From Xestospongia bergquistia (Eukaryota > Porifera > Demospongiae > Haplosclerida > Petrosiidae), in assembly GCA_963965975.1 (NCBI GenBank), contig OZ014413.1, positions 8,086,101 through 8,150,100 of the forward strand: DNA of 64,000 nt, in the 5' to 3' direction. Below, piece by piece: positions 24,859 to 39,071 of this stretch. A model generated the notes under the pieces. The model was not told where the DNA came from, ran no database searches, and saw only the letters and a list, made by a program, of their open reading frames with translations. A program made the position numbers and the translations under genes. Numbering within the stretch: position 1 is the first letter of the stretch; every line of letters begins with the position of its first letter.

Positions 24859-26009
24859 ATGTAAGTGATCTTTTCAGCTACAAAATGTCAATTTTAATAT
24901 AGTCCTTGGCTTATATAAATGATGTTTTTATGATCCAGGTCATACGGGGCAATCAAACCTTCAGAAGATAGATCCAGAAGGCCATGGGAAGCCAGATCTC
25001 GCATACCTTTACAAGATCGGCCGAATGGAGAGGGAGATGATTTAAACAAGCTAAGAGTACAAGTAGATTGGGTATGTTTTCAAATCTAACTCAATTGTTT
25101 TAAGAGACTAGCCATTACTTAAAATGCTACAAGAGTATAATAAATGTAGCATGCTAATGTATACAAAGAAGTTTGAATTTAATGTGTCGTGTTAATTCTG
25201 GATAGATCAGTGGTATGCTGGACACAACATATACTGATCAACACAGAGTATCTGGATTGAAAGAAGAGATTAAAGAGGTTTGTGTCAGAACTTAATATGT
25301 ACATTTGTGAGAGTACATTAAAGTATTACATTATAATTGCAGATTAAGAACGATATGGAACATGTTGTTGATAAACATGGAGTCAAGGATAATGCTATGA
25401 TGGAACAACTGTGGAGGAAGGCAAACAGGGTATGTTTACTAATGAGTGTGTGTGTGTTTCAGTAATGGGATTATCTTGTTTTAGATTAAAAATATTGTCC
25501 AGTCAAACATCGAAAAAGTTGAAAGAAGAGGGGAAAATATTGAATTACTTGGGGAAAAAGCAGGTACAATTGTTTTCATAAAGTTATATCAATATTATTA
25601 TAATGTTCTTGTAATGTCTAATATTAATTTTTTTTTACTTTTTATAGCAATTCTGGAAGAAGATGCAGCTATGTTTGAACGTGGAGCTACACGGGTAGCT
25701 CAATCTTATGAAAATCCATGGTGGAAAACAAAAAAGGTAGATTCAGACTGTGTAATATTATTACAATAAATTGATATACTAAAGCTTGCATTTTATCAAC
25801 AGTTTTCTTTTCTCTTGAATATGTATAGTTCTGGATTGTGTTCATTATAATTTGTATAATCATTATACTTTTTCTATTAGCTGCTATTAGTAAGTTTCTT
25901 ATTGATACTTTATAATTATACTAATTCCGTTTTTCATTTTATCTGTCTCTTTTCCAATGTAGTTATTCCTATTGTTGTTCTTGTCTTAAAAAAAGAAGAC
26001 AGCAACTAG
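24859..26009 (+). CDS. R-SNARE, VAMP/synaptobrevin-like
   Basis: Exons: 24,859-24,860; 24,939-25,071; 25,206-25,277; 25,343-25,429; 25,485-25,563; 25,648-25,736; 25,829-25,889; 25,963-26,009. The model gives 189 aa and stays in frame throughout. The SNARE motif (about residues 95-150) contains IEKVERRGENIELLGEKA, with the zero-layer arginine near residue 113, as in VAMP proteins. It is followed by a WWK juxtamembrane motif and one C-terminal membrane anchor with a short tail (KKEDSN). R-SNAREs sit on vesicles and pair with Q-SNAREs to drive fusion. No longin domain is present; the N-terminal 45 residues are basic and polar, and residues 46-98 form an extra predicted helical stretch. The start is inferred: a donor GTAAGT directly follows AT, and the acceptor brings G, making ATG across the intron. 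Confidence 0.82.
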
Positions 26010-28310
26010 ACTAATAAATTGAATTGTTGAAATTGCAATGCCTGAATGCAGGTATTGCTGCATGTGTGTATAATTAACTTATAATTTTTATAATAACATA
26101 TGTATATATATTTTATTTGATCATTAAAGCTAACGTCATAATTACAATGAAAACCTAATTACTTTTTACATATGTACATGTATATATTGCAACTTATTCA
26201 AGTTTGATCATATATCCATTCTTGTGTCAGGAAGTTTTAAACAAACTTTATTTAAACCCATTTCTTATTATCTTTACCCCATATCCCAATAGATAATGAG
26301 TGTTCCCTTGCCTCTTTTACATCATATCTACTTTGTATTTTTCAGATATTATGTCTAAAATAACTAGCATTAAAATATTTCCTCCTTTACCTACATATGG
26401 TTGAAAGATTAGATAGGTTTTCTTGTATTATTTGACAAGTACATGAACGATATGTTATATTAAATATAGATTGGTTTCTTGTACTATAGTCAACAACACC
26501 ACAATTGTTGTAGAATCAATGTTATTGTGTCATTTGTCAAGAGGATTATGTTTTCACAACAAAACTCATACTGACTTACATATTCAGTAAACTGGTAATA
26601 TAAATAGAAGACACATAGATTATTACAGTATAATAATGTACTGTTTTGTTGCCATATTGGTTACTGAAACTGATCATATGGTGTTTTGCATAAACACAAC
26701 TTAAAAGGAAGTTGAAAAACACACATTGATATGGTGTTATACCTGTTACAAACTTGTAAAAACAATCTGTGAACTGTGTCTTTGCCAGTAGTGAAGTGCA
26801 TGACTATTTTGTTAATGCATTCATGATCAATAGTATTCATTGCGTCATGTTGTGTCTTGGTGTGATTTTATGTGTAAATTTAGATTAACACTGCATTCAT
26901 AGTCTCTAAAGTAAGAAGACTAAGTGTTTCTTTACTTAATTTGATGAATTGAAACAAATCATTATTGCATGTTGTTGTAATCCTTATTGTAACGAATTGT
27001 AAACTGTTATGTAAAGTATTAAGTGTATTATGATTCCAATATATATAGTACTACACTTGACCTGTCTTAATTTCTGTGTGTCTAAACTAACTGAGAAATT
27101 CAAGGTTGTTACAATACTGTTTATGAGGCTTACTAAGAAGCTGCTCTTGCCTCTACTCTACAGATACTAAACAAACAATTTTCTTATTGAAGTATTTATG
27201 AATTTGTTGTATCCAGTCTAAAGGAGCCTATTTAAAGGTATTCTACTTTCTACTGTATTGTCATCAGTATATAAATTTGGAGCTGTTTTTACACTTTCAT
27301 TCACTTATTTGATGCAACCGATTTGTACAAATATATTTCCTCAGATTGTTAGGTAAGAAATTGTTGAGTTACAAAGCATAACTAAACTGACAGCTGCATT
27401 TACTTATATTGCCATTATATATATATATATATATACTGCTCTGTATATTTGTACTATAATGTTTACTTAGTATACAAGACTATGTGAACATAATCAAAAC
27501 AATATATGTATGACAGCTGTTACTCTATGAAAGAATTACTATTGTTAGACTAAATGCAGGGAATTGTGGTACATGTCTGGTCTTCTGCATATTAGTCATT
27601 ACACATGTTGTGTTTAGTATGGCAAAGAAGTCCAGTGGGACTGTCCGAGATCATCATATCTTAATACTGATTCCAAACCCTTAAACCTCAACATTAAGCG
27701 ATAAAGTATGCAGCCTGATGTTTATAAATTCTACTGGGTCATGCTCAAAGGTCAGACTGTCCCACTGGGCTTTCATAGATTATAACTTTGATTGGAATGG
27801 ATGCCAGAATGACGAAATAAATACAATTATGTAAAACTGTCTACAATAGTTATAGGTTCAAAGGGGATACATTCAGTTAACTTTTCTTTCATGCTGGTCT
27901 AGAGTCTACTCTGCTCATTGAGCTTTTTCTATGGCTTTCCATTCTCTGATTCAGCCAAGCTTCTTTTTCTAAAGCACTAGGTGTTGTCTTCGCCCATTAA
28001 CCTGATAATTCTCTTCTCTTATTCACTCTCCTTTCTCTTTGCTCTGTAGTCTCAATATCAAGTCTTTTTCTCTATCTTTCTTTTCTCTGTACACTTCATT
28101 CCTTTCCACTACTTCAAAGTACCACAATCGGTTCGACAGTCTTCTTATTCTGGTAGCGGTATTCTGGTATTCTGGTATTCTGGTATTCTGTATTACTATT
28201 GTCTATTTTAATTCCTACCTTACTGCCTTAAATTATATTTAAAGCAGCTATCATATTACGTTGAATTTGATATACGGAATGATCAAACCATAATCTACAT
28301 CTATATTGCA
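26010..28310. other. Intergenic between R-SNARE and ankyrin gene
   Basis: AT-rich sequence without a recognised gene. It holds a MITE-like element at 27,628-27,772, a short TA run near 27,418-27,435, and a small TATTCTGG repeat at about 28,146-28,190. The 5' untranslated exon of the ankyrin gene may begin after the acceptor near 28,312. Confidence 0.6.
27628..27772. mobile_element. MITE-like element with 18-bp terminal inverted repeats
   Basis: AAGTCCAGTGGGACTGTC at 27,628-27,645 and GACTGTCCCACTGGGCTT at 27,755-27,772 are reverse complements with two mismatches. They enclose about 110 nt with no coding capacity. This is typical of a small non-autonomous DNA transposon; target-site duplications are not clear. 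Confidence 0.6.
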
Positions 28311-28399
28311 GGTTACCCCAAATCATAGCCCTGAGAAGAAGGAGAACTGGCTGCAAGAAGTCATTTTAAAATTGGCAGTAATATCATAGCCGCCTGACT

Positions 28400-30853
28400 A
28401 TGGACCAAGTAAGTATAATTATGTAATAAAAATGTATGGATTATATAAGATATTGTATAAAATGTATAAAATAAAATATTATATAAAATATATATATTAT
28501 ACTACAAATCAGTTACACTTTAAAGCTAAATATGTTATTTTAACAACTGATTAGTAGCTTATATTGATAGAATATTACAGAATGTATAATTCATGGTTTA
28601 TTGTATATTTTGTTGTTTTGTAATAGTATACCATACCAACAAATTATATAGTGAGTAATTCACATGAATTAAAAGTTTCATAGTAATCTCATCATGTAAG
28701 CTACAAATATAACGAAGTAATTTTTATAGTGTAACAATGGAAACTTGATTTCACTTTCTTAGACCTTCATACCATTATGACAAATATTAATTTGTTGTGA
28801 TTTGAGCCAAAAAATTCAATTCTTCCCATCATTATTGATATGAATCCTTAGTAAATAATAAGTTTATAAAAGAAAATTGAATACTATATGGACTGTGTTA
28901 TACAAGATTATTAATGTATGCTATTCTGGTTTTACATATTGTTAGTTTTGAATTGAAATTTAATAATCCTTTTTTGGGTTTTAAAAAAACATGAACCATA
29001 GTTTATAGCATATATTGTAAGTTTTATTGCCTTTTATCATATTTCTTACTGAATCAGGTATTGCTGATTGCTACTATACTTGGAGATGTGGAGAAAGCTC
29101 GAGTAGCTCTACAGAAAGGAGCTAATGTCAACACACAAGATGTGGTAAATTATAATTATGAACGATATATTTTAAAGTTCCATAACGGAATTCTAAAATA
29201 AATATCAAATTTATGGTATATAGAGAGGCTCTTTACTACTTACAATTACTGTTATAAACATTATTTATTAGTGATTGTGTGTATAGATTAAGTAAGATTC
29301 TGGCTGTTTTGTGATAGTACAGCTGTGTAAACAGTAATTATATGGGTACTATGATTCTTTGACTCAATATAGTTATGATATTTGTGGTTTTAGAAATTCA
29401 TTACAATAGAGACTTAGAAGTCAAGGCTTTAATGTAACCTCTCTTCCCTCTTGAAATTGAGCTTTTATAAAGTGATCATTGCATGCATCACATAGATAGA
29501 GGCTCTTGCCAAAAATTTAGGAAGGTTGATAATTTAAATTGTTAATAGTAATAAATTATCTAAATTTATATAATTATGCAGATATATATTGTATATCATA
29601 AATTTTAACTTTGTATATTAAATAGGTATTACAAACTTCAATTTTTATGAATAGACTTTTGTACTTATGTTATACTTTTGCCATTCAGGACTGGAACACC
29701 TCCTTATATTGGGCAACAAATGAAGGTCATACTGAAATAGTGTTATTATTACTACAATCAGGAGGAAATCCCAATATTACTAACAAAGTAATATATAGTA
29801 TAATATTTCAATGTTGCTTTAAATGGTCTAACTTGATTGTTTTTACCACTTAGGATCAGATCACACCTTTATATTTGGCATCAAGTAAAGGGTACTTCGA
29901 AATAGTATCACTTTTATTACGATCTGGAGGAGACCCCAATATTGTTGATAAAGTAATATCAAGCAATAACCTAATTTTCCTAACAGAACAATACTAATCG
30001 TTGTTTTTTTTTCAGGAATGGAACACACCTTTATATTGGGCAGCAGCTAAAGGTCACTCCAAAGTAGTATCATTGTTGTTAATGGCTGGAGGAGATCCAA
30101 ATATTGCCAATAAAGTAAATCTTTACATAATATCATTTTAATAAAATTTATATTTTAATACAAACACTATAGTATTTATAGTTGCACATGCAATGTAATC
30201 TTTTTTTAAACTAAGGATCAAAACACTCCTTTATATTGGGCTGCAAGTGAAGGTCACACTGAAATAGTATCATTGTTGCTGCAGTTTAGGGGTGATCCTA
30301 ATATTGCTAATAAAGTGAAGACCAGCACATTTTATATGTACTGTGCCTAATGCATCTGTTTCTTCCAGGATCAAAACACACCTTTATATTGGGCAGCTGT
30401 TAAAGGTCACACTGAAATTGTATTAATGTTGATACAGGCTGGAGGAGATCCTAACATAGCTGATAAAGTATGTTATATAATTATATTATATTAATCAGAG
30501 ATATGACATGTCTGAATGGAGTAGTATTTAAAGATAGAACAAAAAATATTTTATCTTATAGAACCAAAACAGTCCTTTGTATTGGGCAGCTAGTGAAGGT
30601 CACACTGAAATTGTATCAATATTGATAAAAGCTGGAGGGGATCCTAATATTCCTAATAAGGTAATGTCTTAGCGTAGTGAATAGACAATGACACAAATTA
30701 TTTGTATATGTATTCATTTGTATAATTTTGTCAAATTTACTGTGGTGACTCCAGGATTTGAACACTCCTTTACATTGGGCAGCAAGTGAAGGTTACACTG
30801 AAATAGTATCCCTGTTAATACAGGCTGGAGGAGATCCCAACATTGCTAATAAA
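28400..30853 (+). CDS. Exons 1-9: start and first ankyrin block
   Basis: Exons: 28,400-28,408 (MDQ only); 29,058-29,144; then seven 99-nt, phase-0 exons, each encoding one 33-residue ankyrin repeat: 29,689-29,787; 29,854-29,952; 30,016-30,114; 30,216-30,314; 30,369-30,467; 30,562-30,660; 30,755-30,853. A typical repeat reads TPLYWAASEGHTEIVSLL followed by GGDPNIANK. Exon 2 is a half-repeat cap. Confidence 0.85.
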
Positions 30854-33800
30854 GTAATTATTCTCACAATTACTATATATTCATGAACAATGAACTTTAT
30901 ATGTGTACTATGATTTTATCTCTTTAGCAATGATATGTGGTTTTTAAAATTTATTACAATATAGACAGAAAAGAAGGAGTTTAATGCAGCCCTTCTTTCC
31001 AATGACATGTATTGTATAGGTTATATAATCCAATTAACAAATACTTGCTTTATAATTATTTAAGGTAGATCATGGTATTTCACATAAATAGGGGCTCTTG
31101 CAACAGCTAAAAAGTATCCCTAGAATTGAACAAAAGTTAATGAATTTACATTCTCAGTAACAGTATACTATTCAAGTAATAAATATATTGATCTTTACTA
31201 TATATATACACATAAGTTATTATTCATTTTAACAAAGTTTATGTTTTTAACAATGCACTCAATTTTGTGTAAATTTATGTTGTTGTTTTTTATTTTCTGT
31301 TTGCTATTCAGGACTCAAACACACCTTTATACGAAGCAGCAAATGAACATCACACTGAAGCAGTGTTATTATTATTACAGGCTGGAGGAAATCCCAATAT
31401 TGCCAACAAAGTAATGTATTGTTATATAGTATGTTGCTTGATGGCCTAATTATGTTATCTAGGATCATATCACACCTTTATATTTGGCATCATGTAAAGG
31501 CTACATTGAAATAGTGTCAATAATATTACTGGCTGGAGGTGATCCTAACTGTGCTGATAGAGTAAGATCTAACAATAAAGAACTGTTCATAACAGAGCCA
31601 TGCTAATCATTATTAAATTCTTTAGGAAGGAAACACACCTATATATTGGGCGGCAGTTAATGGTCATACTGAAATAGTATCATCTTTGTTAAAAGCTGGA
31701 GGAGACCCAAATATTGTTAATAAAGTAATATTTTGTAGGATTAAAAATTATATTTCTCACACAAACATTGTAATAATTATAGTTGCAATGCACATATATT
31801 TTTTTAAAAATAGGACAAACACACTCCTTTATATTGGGCTGCAAGCGAAGGTCACACTGAAATAGTATCATTGTTAGTACAGTCCAAGGGTGATCCTAAT
31901 ATTGCTAATAAAGTAAAAACTAATGCAAAAAAAATAAGTCTAAAAATCAATGTCTCTCTTAGGACCTGACTACACCTTTATATTGGGCAGCTGTTAAAGG
32001 ACACACTAAAATTGCGTCAATGTTGATACAGGCTGGAGGAGATCCTAATTTTGCTGATAAAGTAGGAATATACTCTCTAGACTAGTCTAAATAGCATAGA
32101 ACAACATAGAAGCTAATATTCCTTTTTATGGATCTTTTAGAACAAAAACACTCCTTTATATTGGGCAGCTAGTGAAGGCCACACTGAAATTGTATCAATG
32201 TTACTGCAAGCTGGAGCAGATCCTAATATTGCTAATAAAGTAATATCTAGTGTATTAATATTGTAATGAGAAACAAACAAAAATAATTAGCAATATTATT
32301 AATTGACATTGTTTTCTTTATTTCATGTGATTATTATAGGATCTGAACACTCCTTTATTTTGGGCAGCAAGTAAAGGTTACACTAAAATAGTATCCCTAA
32401 TAATACAGGCTGGAGGAGATCCCAACATTGTTAATAAGGTAATTCCTTTTCATGATTGATATGTTTTTCTAAAATTATTGGCAATTTCATACATTTTCTT
32501 TTCTTTTGTTAAGGATCATGAAACACCATTAATTTTGGCATCAAATGAAGGTCACACTGAAGTGGTATTATTATTAATACAGTCTGGAGGAGATCCTAAC
32601 ATTCCTAATAAGGTAATATTCAGATGCAAAAGAAAAAATGTATTTAAAAATACTTTGTTCTTATCAAGGTCCATGAGACTCCTATACTTAGGGCTGCAAA
32701 ACAAGGTCACACTGAAGTATTATCACTAATTTTACAAGCTGGAGGAGAGCCTAATGTTGCTGATCAAGTAGTAATACTAAAACTTTACTAAATATCTAAT
32801 TTGAGCACTTCACTTAAGTCAGAAATAGTAATTCTTAAAAATGGTAGTCACTCTCCAATTTAATCTATTGATGAGCATTGCAATTAATAATCTGTTTATA
32901 TCTGTATACATGTATTAGAAATAATTGTTATAGTTAAAAATAGGATTGTAGCTACTAAAAATTGTAAGAATTACATGAGGTTAGTTTTCACAAGTTTTTT
33001 ATTTAGGTTACATTAATTGCAAATGTAAAACACCATAATAACATTGACTGATTCTGTTTTATTTATACTTAATAGACACCTCTACATGTTTGTATAATGA
33101 GTGGTAATTCTGCTATGGTAGAACTGCTATTGCAATATGGAGCTGATCCAAATGCTGTTGATGAAGTTAGTGTCTATAATGTCACTAGGGACTAACATGT
33201 TTATTATTGCATTATGTTTTGTGATCATACCTTACTTAAATTTTAATTTCTTTGGCCTTCATATTTAATAGAATGGCGATACTCCTTTGCATTATGCTTG
33301 CAGATACAGTCAAGCTGACATTGTATACCTCTTATTATCTGAAGGAGTTGATATCACTATCAAGAATGATGATGGAAAGACAGCATTAGATGAGTGTTAC
33401 AAAGACACTATTAAAAATCTATTTGCCAAACATAATCCTAAACGAGGTGAAGATGTGCTATTTGCCTTGCATGCATATATACTGTATAATGAAATTTACA
33501 AAATGTTTACTTTTACCTTATTAGCCTAAAGTACCATTTTATATAATTATCTATATTTATCTAGTTCTAGAAGAGGTTTTTCAATGGAATATTGAAAATA
33601 TTGAAGAGGAGCAAGTCTTTGAAAAGGCAGACTATGGATTTAGACTTGTCATTCCACCATCATCAGTAGAGGAAGGGCAAGTTGTCAACACCCAGGTTAA
33701 AGTAGTTGCACCGGTACCAGAGAAGTTTGATTTCTATCTGCCTGCTAATTTTGAGCCAGTGAGCTGTTTCTATAGAATTGAAACAACAGGACAATTCTCT

Positions 33801-36800
33801 AAGCCTATTGAGCTTCACCTTCAACACAATGTCGAGCTTTTGTCCCAAGAGGACAGCAGAGATCTTGCCTTTGTAGCTGCTAAAGGATCTCCACCTTACA
33901 ACTTTGAGCTACTGTCCTTTGACACATACCAACTGTTCAAGTGTAACGACAACTCTGGCATTTTAATAGTACCTGATTACTCAATTTTTTCAATCATTCA
34001 GCAAATGAGTACAGAGCTACAACCGTTTTGTAACTATGTAATCACAATCTTTTTTAAGCAGATGACAAAATCTTCATGGAAAATACAAGCTGTTGTGACA
34101 AAAAATCTTGGACCTTTTCTCAAAGTAAGCATATAAAAATGGCAGAAATATTTTTGGCAAAATATACATATATACATGTATTTATATACACATGTATATT
34201 TATTCTGATATTGCTTATATCTAATAGAGGGTGAACACAGAATGTTACTTTGATAGTTGGAACAAAATTGACCCAGTCTCTTTCCATTTTGATCCAAATA
34301 AAAATGAAATAACGTTGACATCTACTAATGACTTTGACATTAAGCCAATGTGGAAGAAGCACTGTCAAGTGAGATTTATCATATTATTTGTTAACATTGC
34401 TTTCTTTAAACAAGGTCACTAAGGAAGCAGTTGATCAAAGTAACCCTGGCTCTGCATTGGTTTACTTGCAATTTATAGCCACACTAAAGGACACTGCAGA
34501 GTGCTCTAACTTAGTGTTGCCTTTCAATGGAATGAGAGATAACGAACCGATTGTGATTGCTAGCTGTGAATTACAACAAACTCAAAACACCACTGCTGTA
34601 AATGTTAATTATTCTATTGAAAGTAAAGATAAAAACACTATTGCTCAAATGTTTAATAATAATTATTTAATACAGATCAAATGGTGTCGGCTCATTCTGC
34701 TCCTCCTGCCTGCATGATAGAGTATTTGCCACCACATTACAATTTGGAAGCAATGTCATGTGAGTCAACTAGATATCTGTCAATTAATAGCTTGTCTCTT
34801 TACTCTCCTGTATACAGATCAACAGGCACAGTTTTCTTCGCCTACTATCCAGCCATCACCTAAAACTTCTGTTCCTATCGAAATATTTGGTTAGTTAAAT
34901 TGACTAAGAACAATTTGCTATTATTGTATGAGGTTTTTTAGTTTTTCTAATAATTTATAGATAAAGAACCAAAAAAACAACATCTTATGAGAGTGCTTTA
35001 TCCGATTAAGTATATGTGGGATACTATTGGTGAGCAATTGGCTGTGCGTTATGGTGACATAAAATCGGCTGAATATAATGTGTCATATGACCATACCAGG
35101 AAACTGTCAGAGGTCTTGCAGGTCTGGATTGATAAGAAAACTTGCGAAGTGTCCTGGAGAATGATCATCACAGTTGTATCAGATCCACCTGTTGAAAAAA
35201 AGAGAATAGCTGATGAAATTCGTGATTTCTTAGCAAGACCAGATATACAGAGTGAATATATATCTCTTAATCAACAATGTAAATTGATAGTCTTCTAATG
35301 ATATAATGCATTGTTACTACAGTAGGTCAATATACTTTTACTTCATTTTGTGTTCCAACACCGATTGTACCAAGCCATATTGAGAAAAAAGGTAAATCCT
35401 AGCTATATAAGGCAATGAATGTTAGTATCTTTCTATATAATATAAAGTTATAGTAATGATTTGTTTATATTTAATATTTTTATTTATGCTTGCCAAATTA
35501 TCAAGTGTATATATGCATATATAAATTTTAATAGGTTTCAAGACTGTTTATAAAGTGGAAGTGATCCCTGTCAACAATCAAGGTATGAAATTCTAAATAA
35601 AATTAATCATACTTTTCAGCGAACAATGGTTTTTGAAGATGAGAATCCAGGTATGTTCAATTTATAAAATGAATTACAGTCTTTATAATAATTTGACCTA
35701 ATTTCATTAGAATCTTCTGAATGGAGAGGTATTGATTCTATCCTTTTAAAATTATTTACTTCATTTGTTATCATTAGAGAAAGAGCAAGATGTTTCAGTC
35801 AATTCTGTTGTTTATAAAGGTATAAATGTTTTTATTTGAAGGTATATAAGTTATTACTTCAGATGAGACAGAATTTGCATCAAAAGTTGAAGGCATTGAC
35901 ACTCATGGTACATGTGCTATTTTAAATTAATTTTTATCATCTTATGCTGATGATGCAGGTTCTCAAGATTTATCTGAAGAGAAAGGTATATGAAAATATA
36001 ATGGAGTAAACTAGTTACAAGACTTGTTATCTATTTTTTGCAGTTATTGACAAATATTTTGATGAAGAACAATTTGTTTCTAATGATAACGAAAGTATGA
36101 ATTTATAAGTGCTACAATCTCCTTAGAGTATATATAATGCTCCTTTATAGTTGGAAAAGATGTTTTTCCTGTTTATGAACAGTCTATGCTGAATATGGAA
36201 CCAGGTATAGATTTTCCAGTGATTAATAATGTAATGATGTAATAATACGTTGTTACAATATTTAAATTAAGATCACAATTTTCAAAAAATTAATTATAAT
36301 ACTTAGATACATGATCTGAAAACTATTCTTCAAATTATTGATGTTTATGAACATGCTTTTGTAGGAATTCAAACTACTTATATTGAAACTGTTGAAATGG
36401 AAACTATTTCAGTAATAATGGAAGAAGAATCTTCAGAGAATACAATACAAGGTAATTTTGACTTTTCAAAATACACAACATGCACATTTTCCACTACAAA
36501 GGATATCAACACTTATTTACCTATGCTTGTACATCGTATATGCCAATAAGATTAATTTATTATTGCAATACATGTAGACAATGAAAATATTGGTCTTGAA
36601 ACTTCAGTAGTGGTAGAACAAAACATTTATGTTGATCCTACAGAATATATAATACAAGGTATTATGTTTTAATTTTAACCATGTGCCTACTTATTTTTAG
36701 TAACATAATAACACAAATCAATGATGAAAACATTTTTACATTTTGCTTGATATGTCAATTAATTCTTGATATGTTTATAGACAAGGAAAATATTGAATCT

Positions 36801-38981
36801 GAAACATCTGTAGAGATTGATCAACAAGTTAATGAAGAATCTTCAGAGAATACAATGCAAGGTATTTTGACTTTTGAAAACACACATGCACATTTTCCAC
36901 TACAAAGCATATCAATACTTACTTACTTACTTAGGCTTATACATGGTGAATGCTAACAGATAATATTTTATTATTATAATACATATAGACAATGAAAATA
37001 CTGGTCTTGAAACCTCAGTAGCAGTAGAACAAAACATTTATATTGAGCCTACAGAGTATATAATACAAGGTATTATTTTTTCAATTTTAAAAGTGTACCT
37101 ACTAATTTTTTATAACATAACAACATAAACAATGGTGAAAACAAAAGTACATATTGTCTGGTATCTTAATTCTTGATATGTTTTTAGACAATGAAAATAG
37201 TGATTCTGAAACTTCTGTAGAGGTTAGTCAACAAGTTAATGAAGAACCTTCAGACAATACAATACAAGGTATTTTGACTTTTCAATATACACATACACAA
37301 ATTTTCAATTACAAAGCATATTAACACTTACTTACCTATGCTTGTACATCATATATGACAATAAGATTAATTTATTATTGCAATACATGTAGACAATGAA
37401 AATACTGGTCTTGAAACTTCAGTAGTGGTAGAACAAAACATATATGTTGATCCTATAGAGTATATAATACAAGGTATTATGTTTTAATTTTAAACATGTG
37501 CCTACTTATTTTTAGTAACATAATAACACAAATCAATGGTGAAGACATTAGTACATTTTGTTTGATAAGTCAATTAATTCTTGATATGTTTATAGACAAG
37601 GAAAATATTGATTCTGAAAATTCTGTAGAGATTGATCAACAAGTTAATGAAGAATCTTCAGAGAATACAATGCAAGGTATTTTGACTTTTCCAAACACGC
37701 ATGCACATTTTCCACTACAAAGCATATCAACACTTACTTACCTATGCATGTACATGGTATATGCCAATAAGATTAATTTATTATTGCAATACCTGTAGAC
37801 AATGAAATTGCTGGTCTTGAAACTTCAGTAGTGGTAGAACAAAACATATATGTTGATCCTACAGAGTATATAATACAAGGTATTATGTTTTAATTTTAAA
37901 CATGTGCCTACTTATTATTTATAACATAACAACACAAATCAATGGTGAAAACAAAGGTACACTTTGTTTGATATGTCAATTAATTCTTGATATGTTTATA
38001 GACAAGGAAAATATTGATTCTGAAACTTCTATAGAGATTGATCAACATGTTAATGAAGAATCTCCAGAGAATACAATAAAAGGTATTGTGACGTTTCAAA
38101 ATACACATACACAATTAATTTTTGATATGTTTATAGACAATGAAGATACTGTAGAGGTTGAGCAACAAGATTCTTTAGAGAATACAATGCAAGGTATTGT
38201 GCTTTTCAAAGTACACACACATTTTTACAACAAAGCATGTAAGTCAATTAGACAAATTTATTCTTGATACATTGTAGACAGTGAAATCACTGAAATGGAG
38301 AATACTTTAGAAAAGATGAAACAAGAATTTGATGAATCTACAGACACTATGATACAAGGTATGCATGTTTTTGTTATGTACATATCCTCAGTTTTACTGC
38401 AATTAATGTACTCAAGCAAAAAATATTGCTGAAATGAAAGGTATACATGTCTGTTATGCCAAATATATGATAGATTTATATCTGATTCATTTAGACAATG
38501 AAAGTGCTAATTTCGAAACAGGCACTACTTCTGTGGAAGTGGAAACACAACTTGATGAGGAGGCTATTGAAAAAAAAAAGCCAGGTACTATGCATTATCT
38601 AAAACACTCAAACTCATTTTACTATATTATTATCTTGTGTTTAAGCACAAACTCTCAATGAAAGCAAAGGTATTATGTAAATAATTTTACTTTTTAAATA
38701 GCTTGTATAATATTATAAATAGACAATGAAAGTAGTCATTCTGAAAAGGAGACGGTGTCAGTGAAAGTGGAACAAGAACCTGATGAAATGGAACAAGAAG
38801 CTCCTTTAAAATCATCCAATCCAATAGGAGTAAGCAATAATAATATATAATAATCACTACATATAAGTACATATCTACTAAATTAATGTACTAAGCTATT
38901 TAATTTCTAAAACTTAACGTAAATTAATTAGGTGCTCTTTTAAATGCATACAATATTATATATAATATATAGATCCATACA

Positions 38982-39071
<90 letters not shown>

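Noticed and set aside
34987-35298. Death-domain open frame as a separate small gene ending at 35,298
   Set aside because: A good donor before the stop and phase-compatible upstream and downstream exons make it internal to the long gene.
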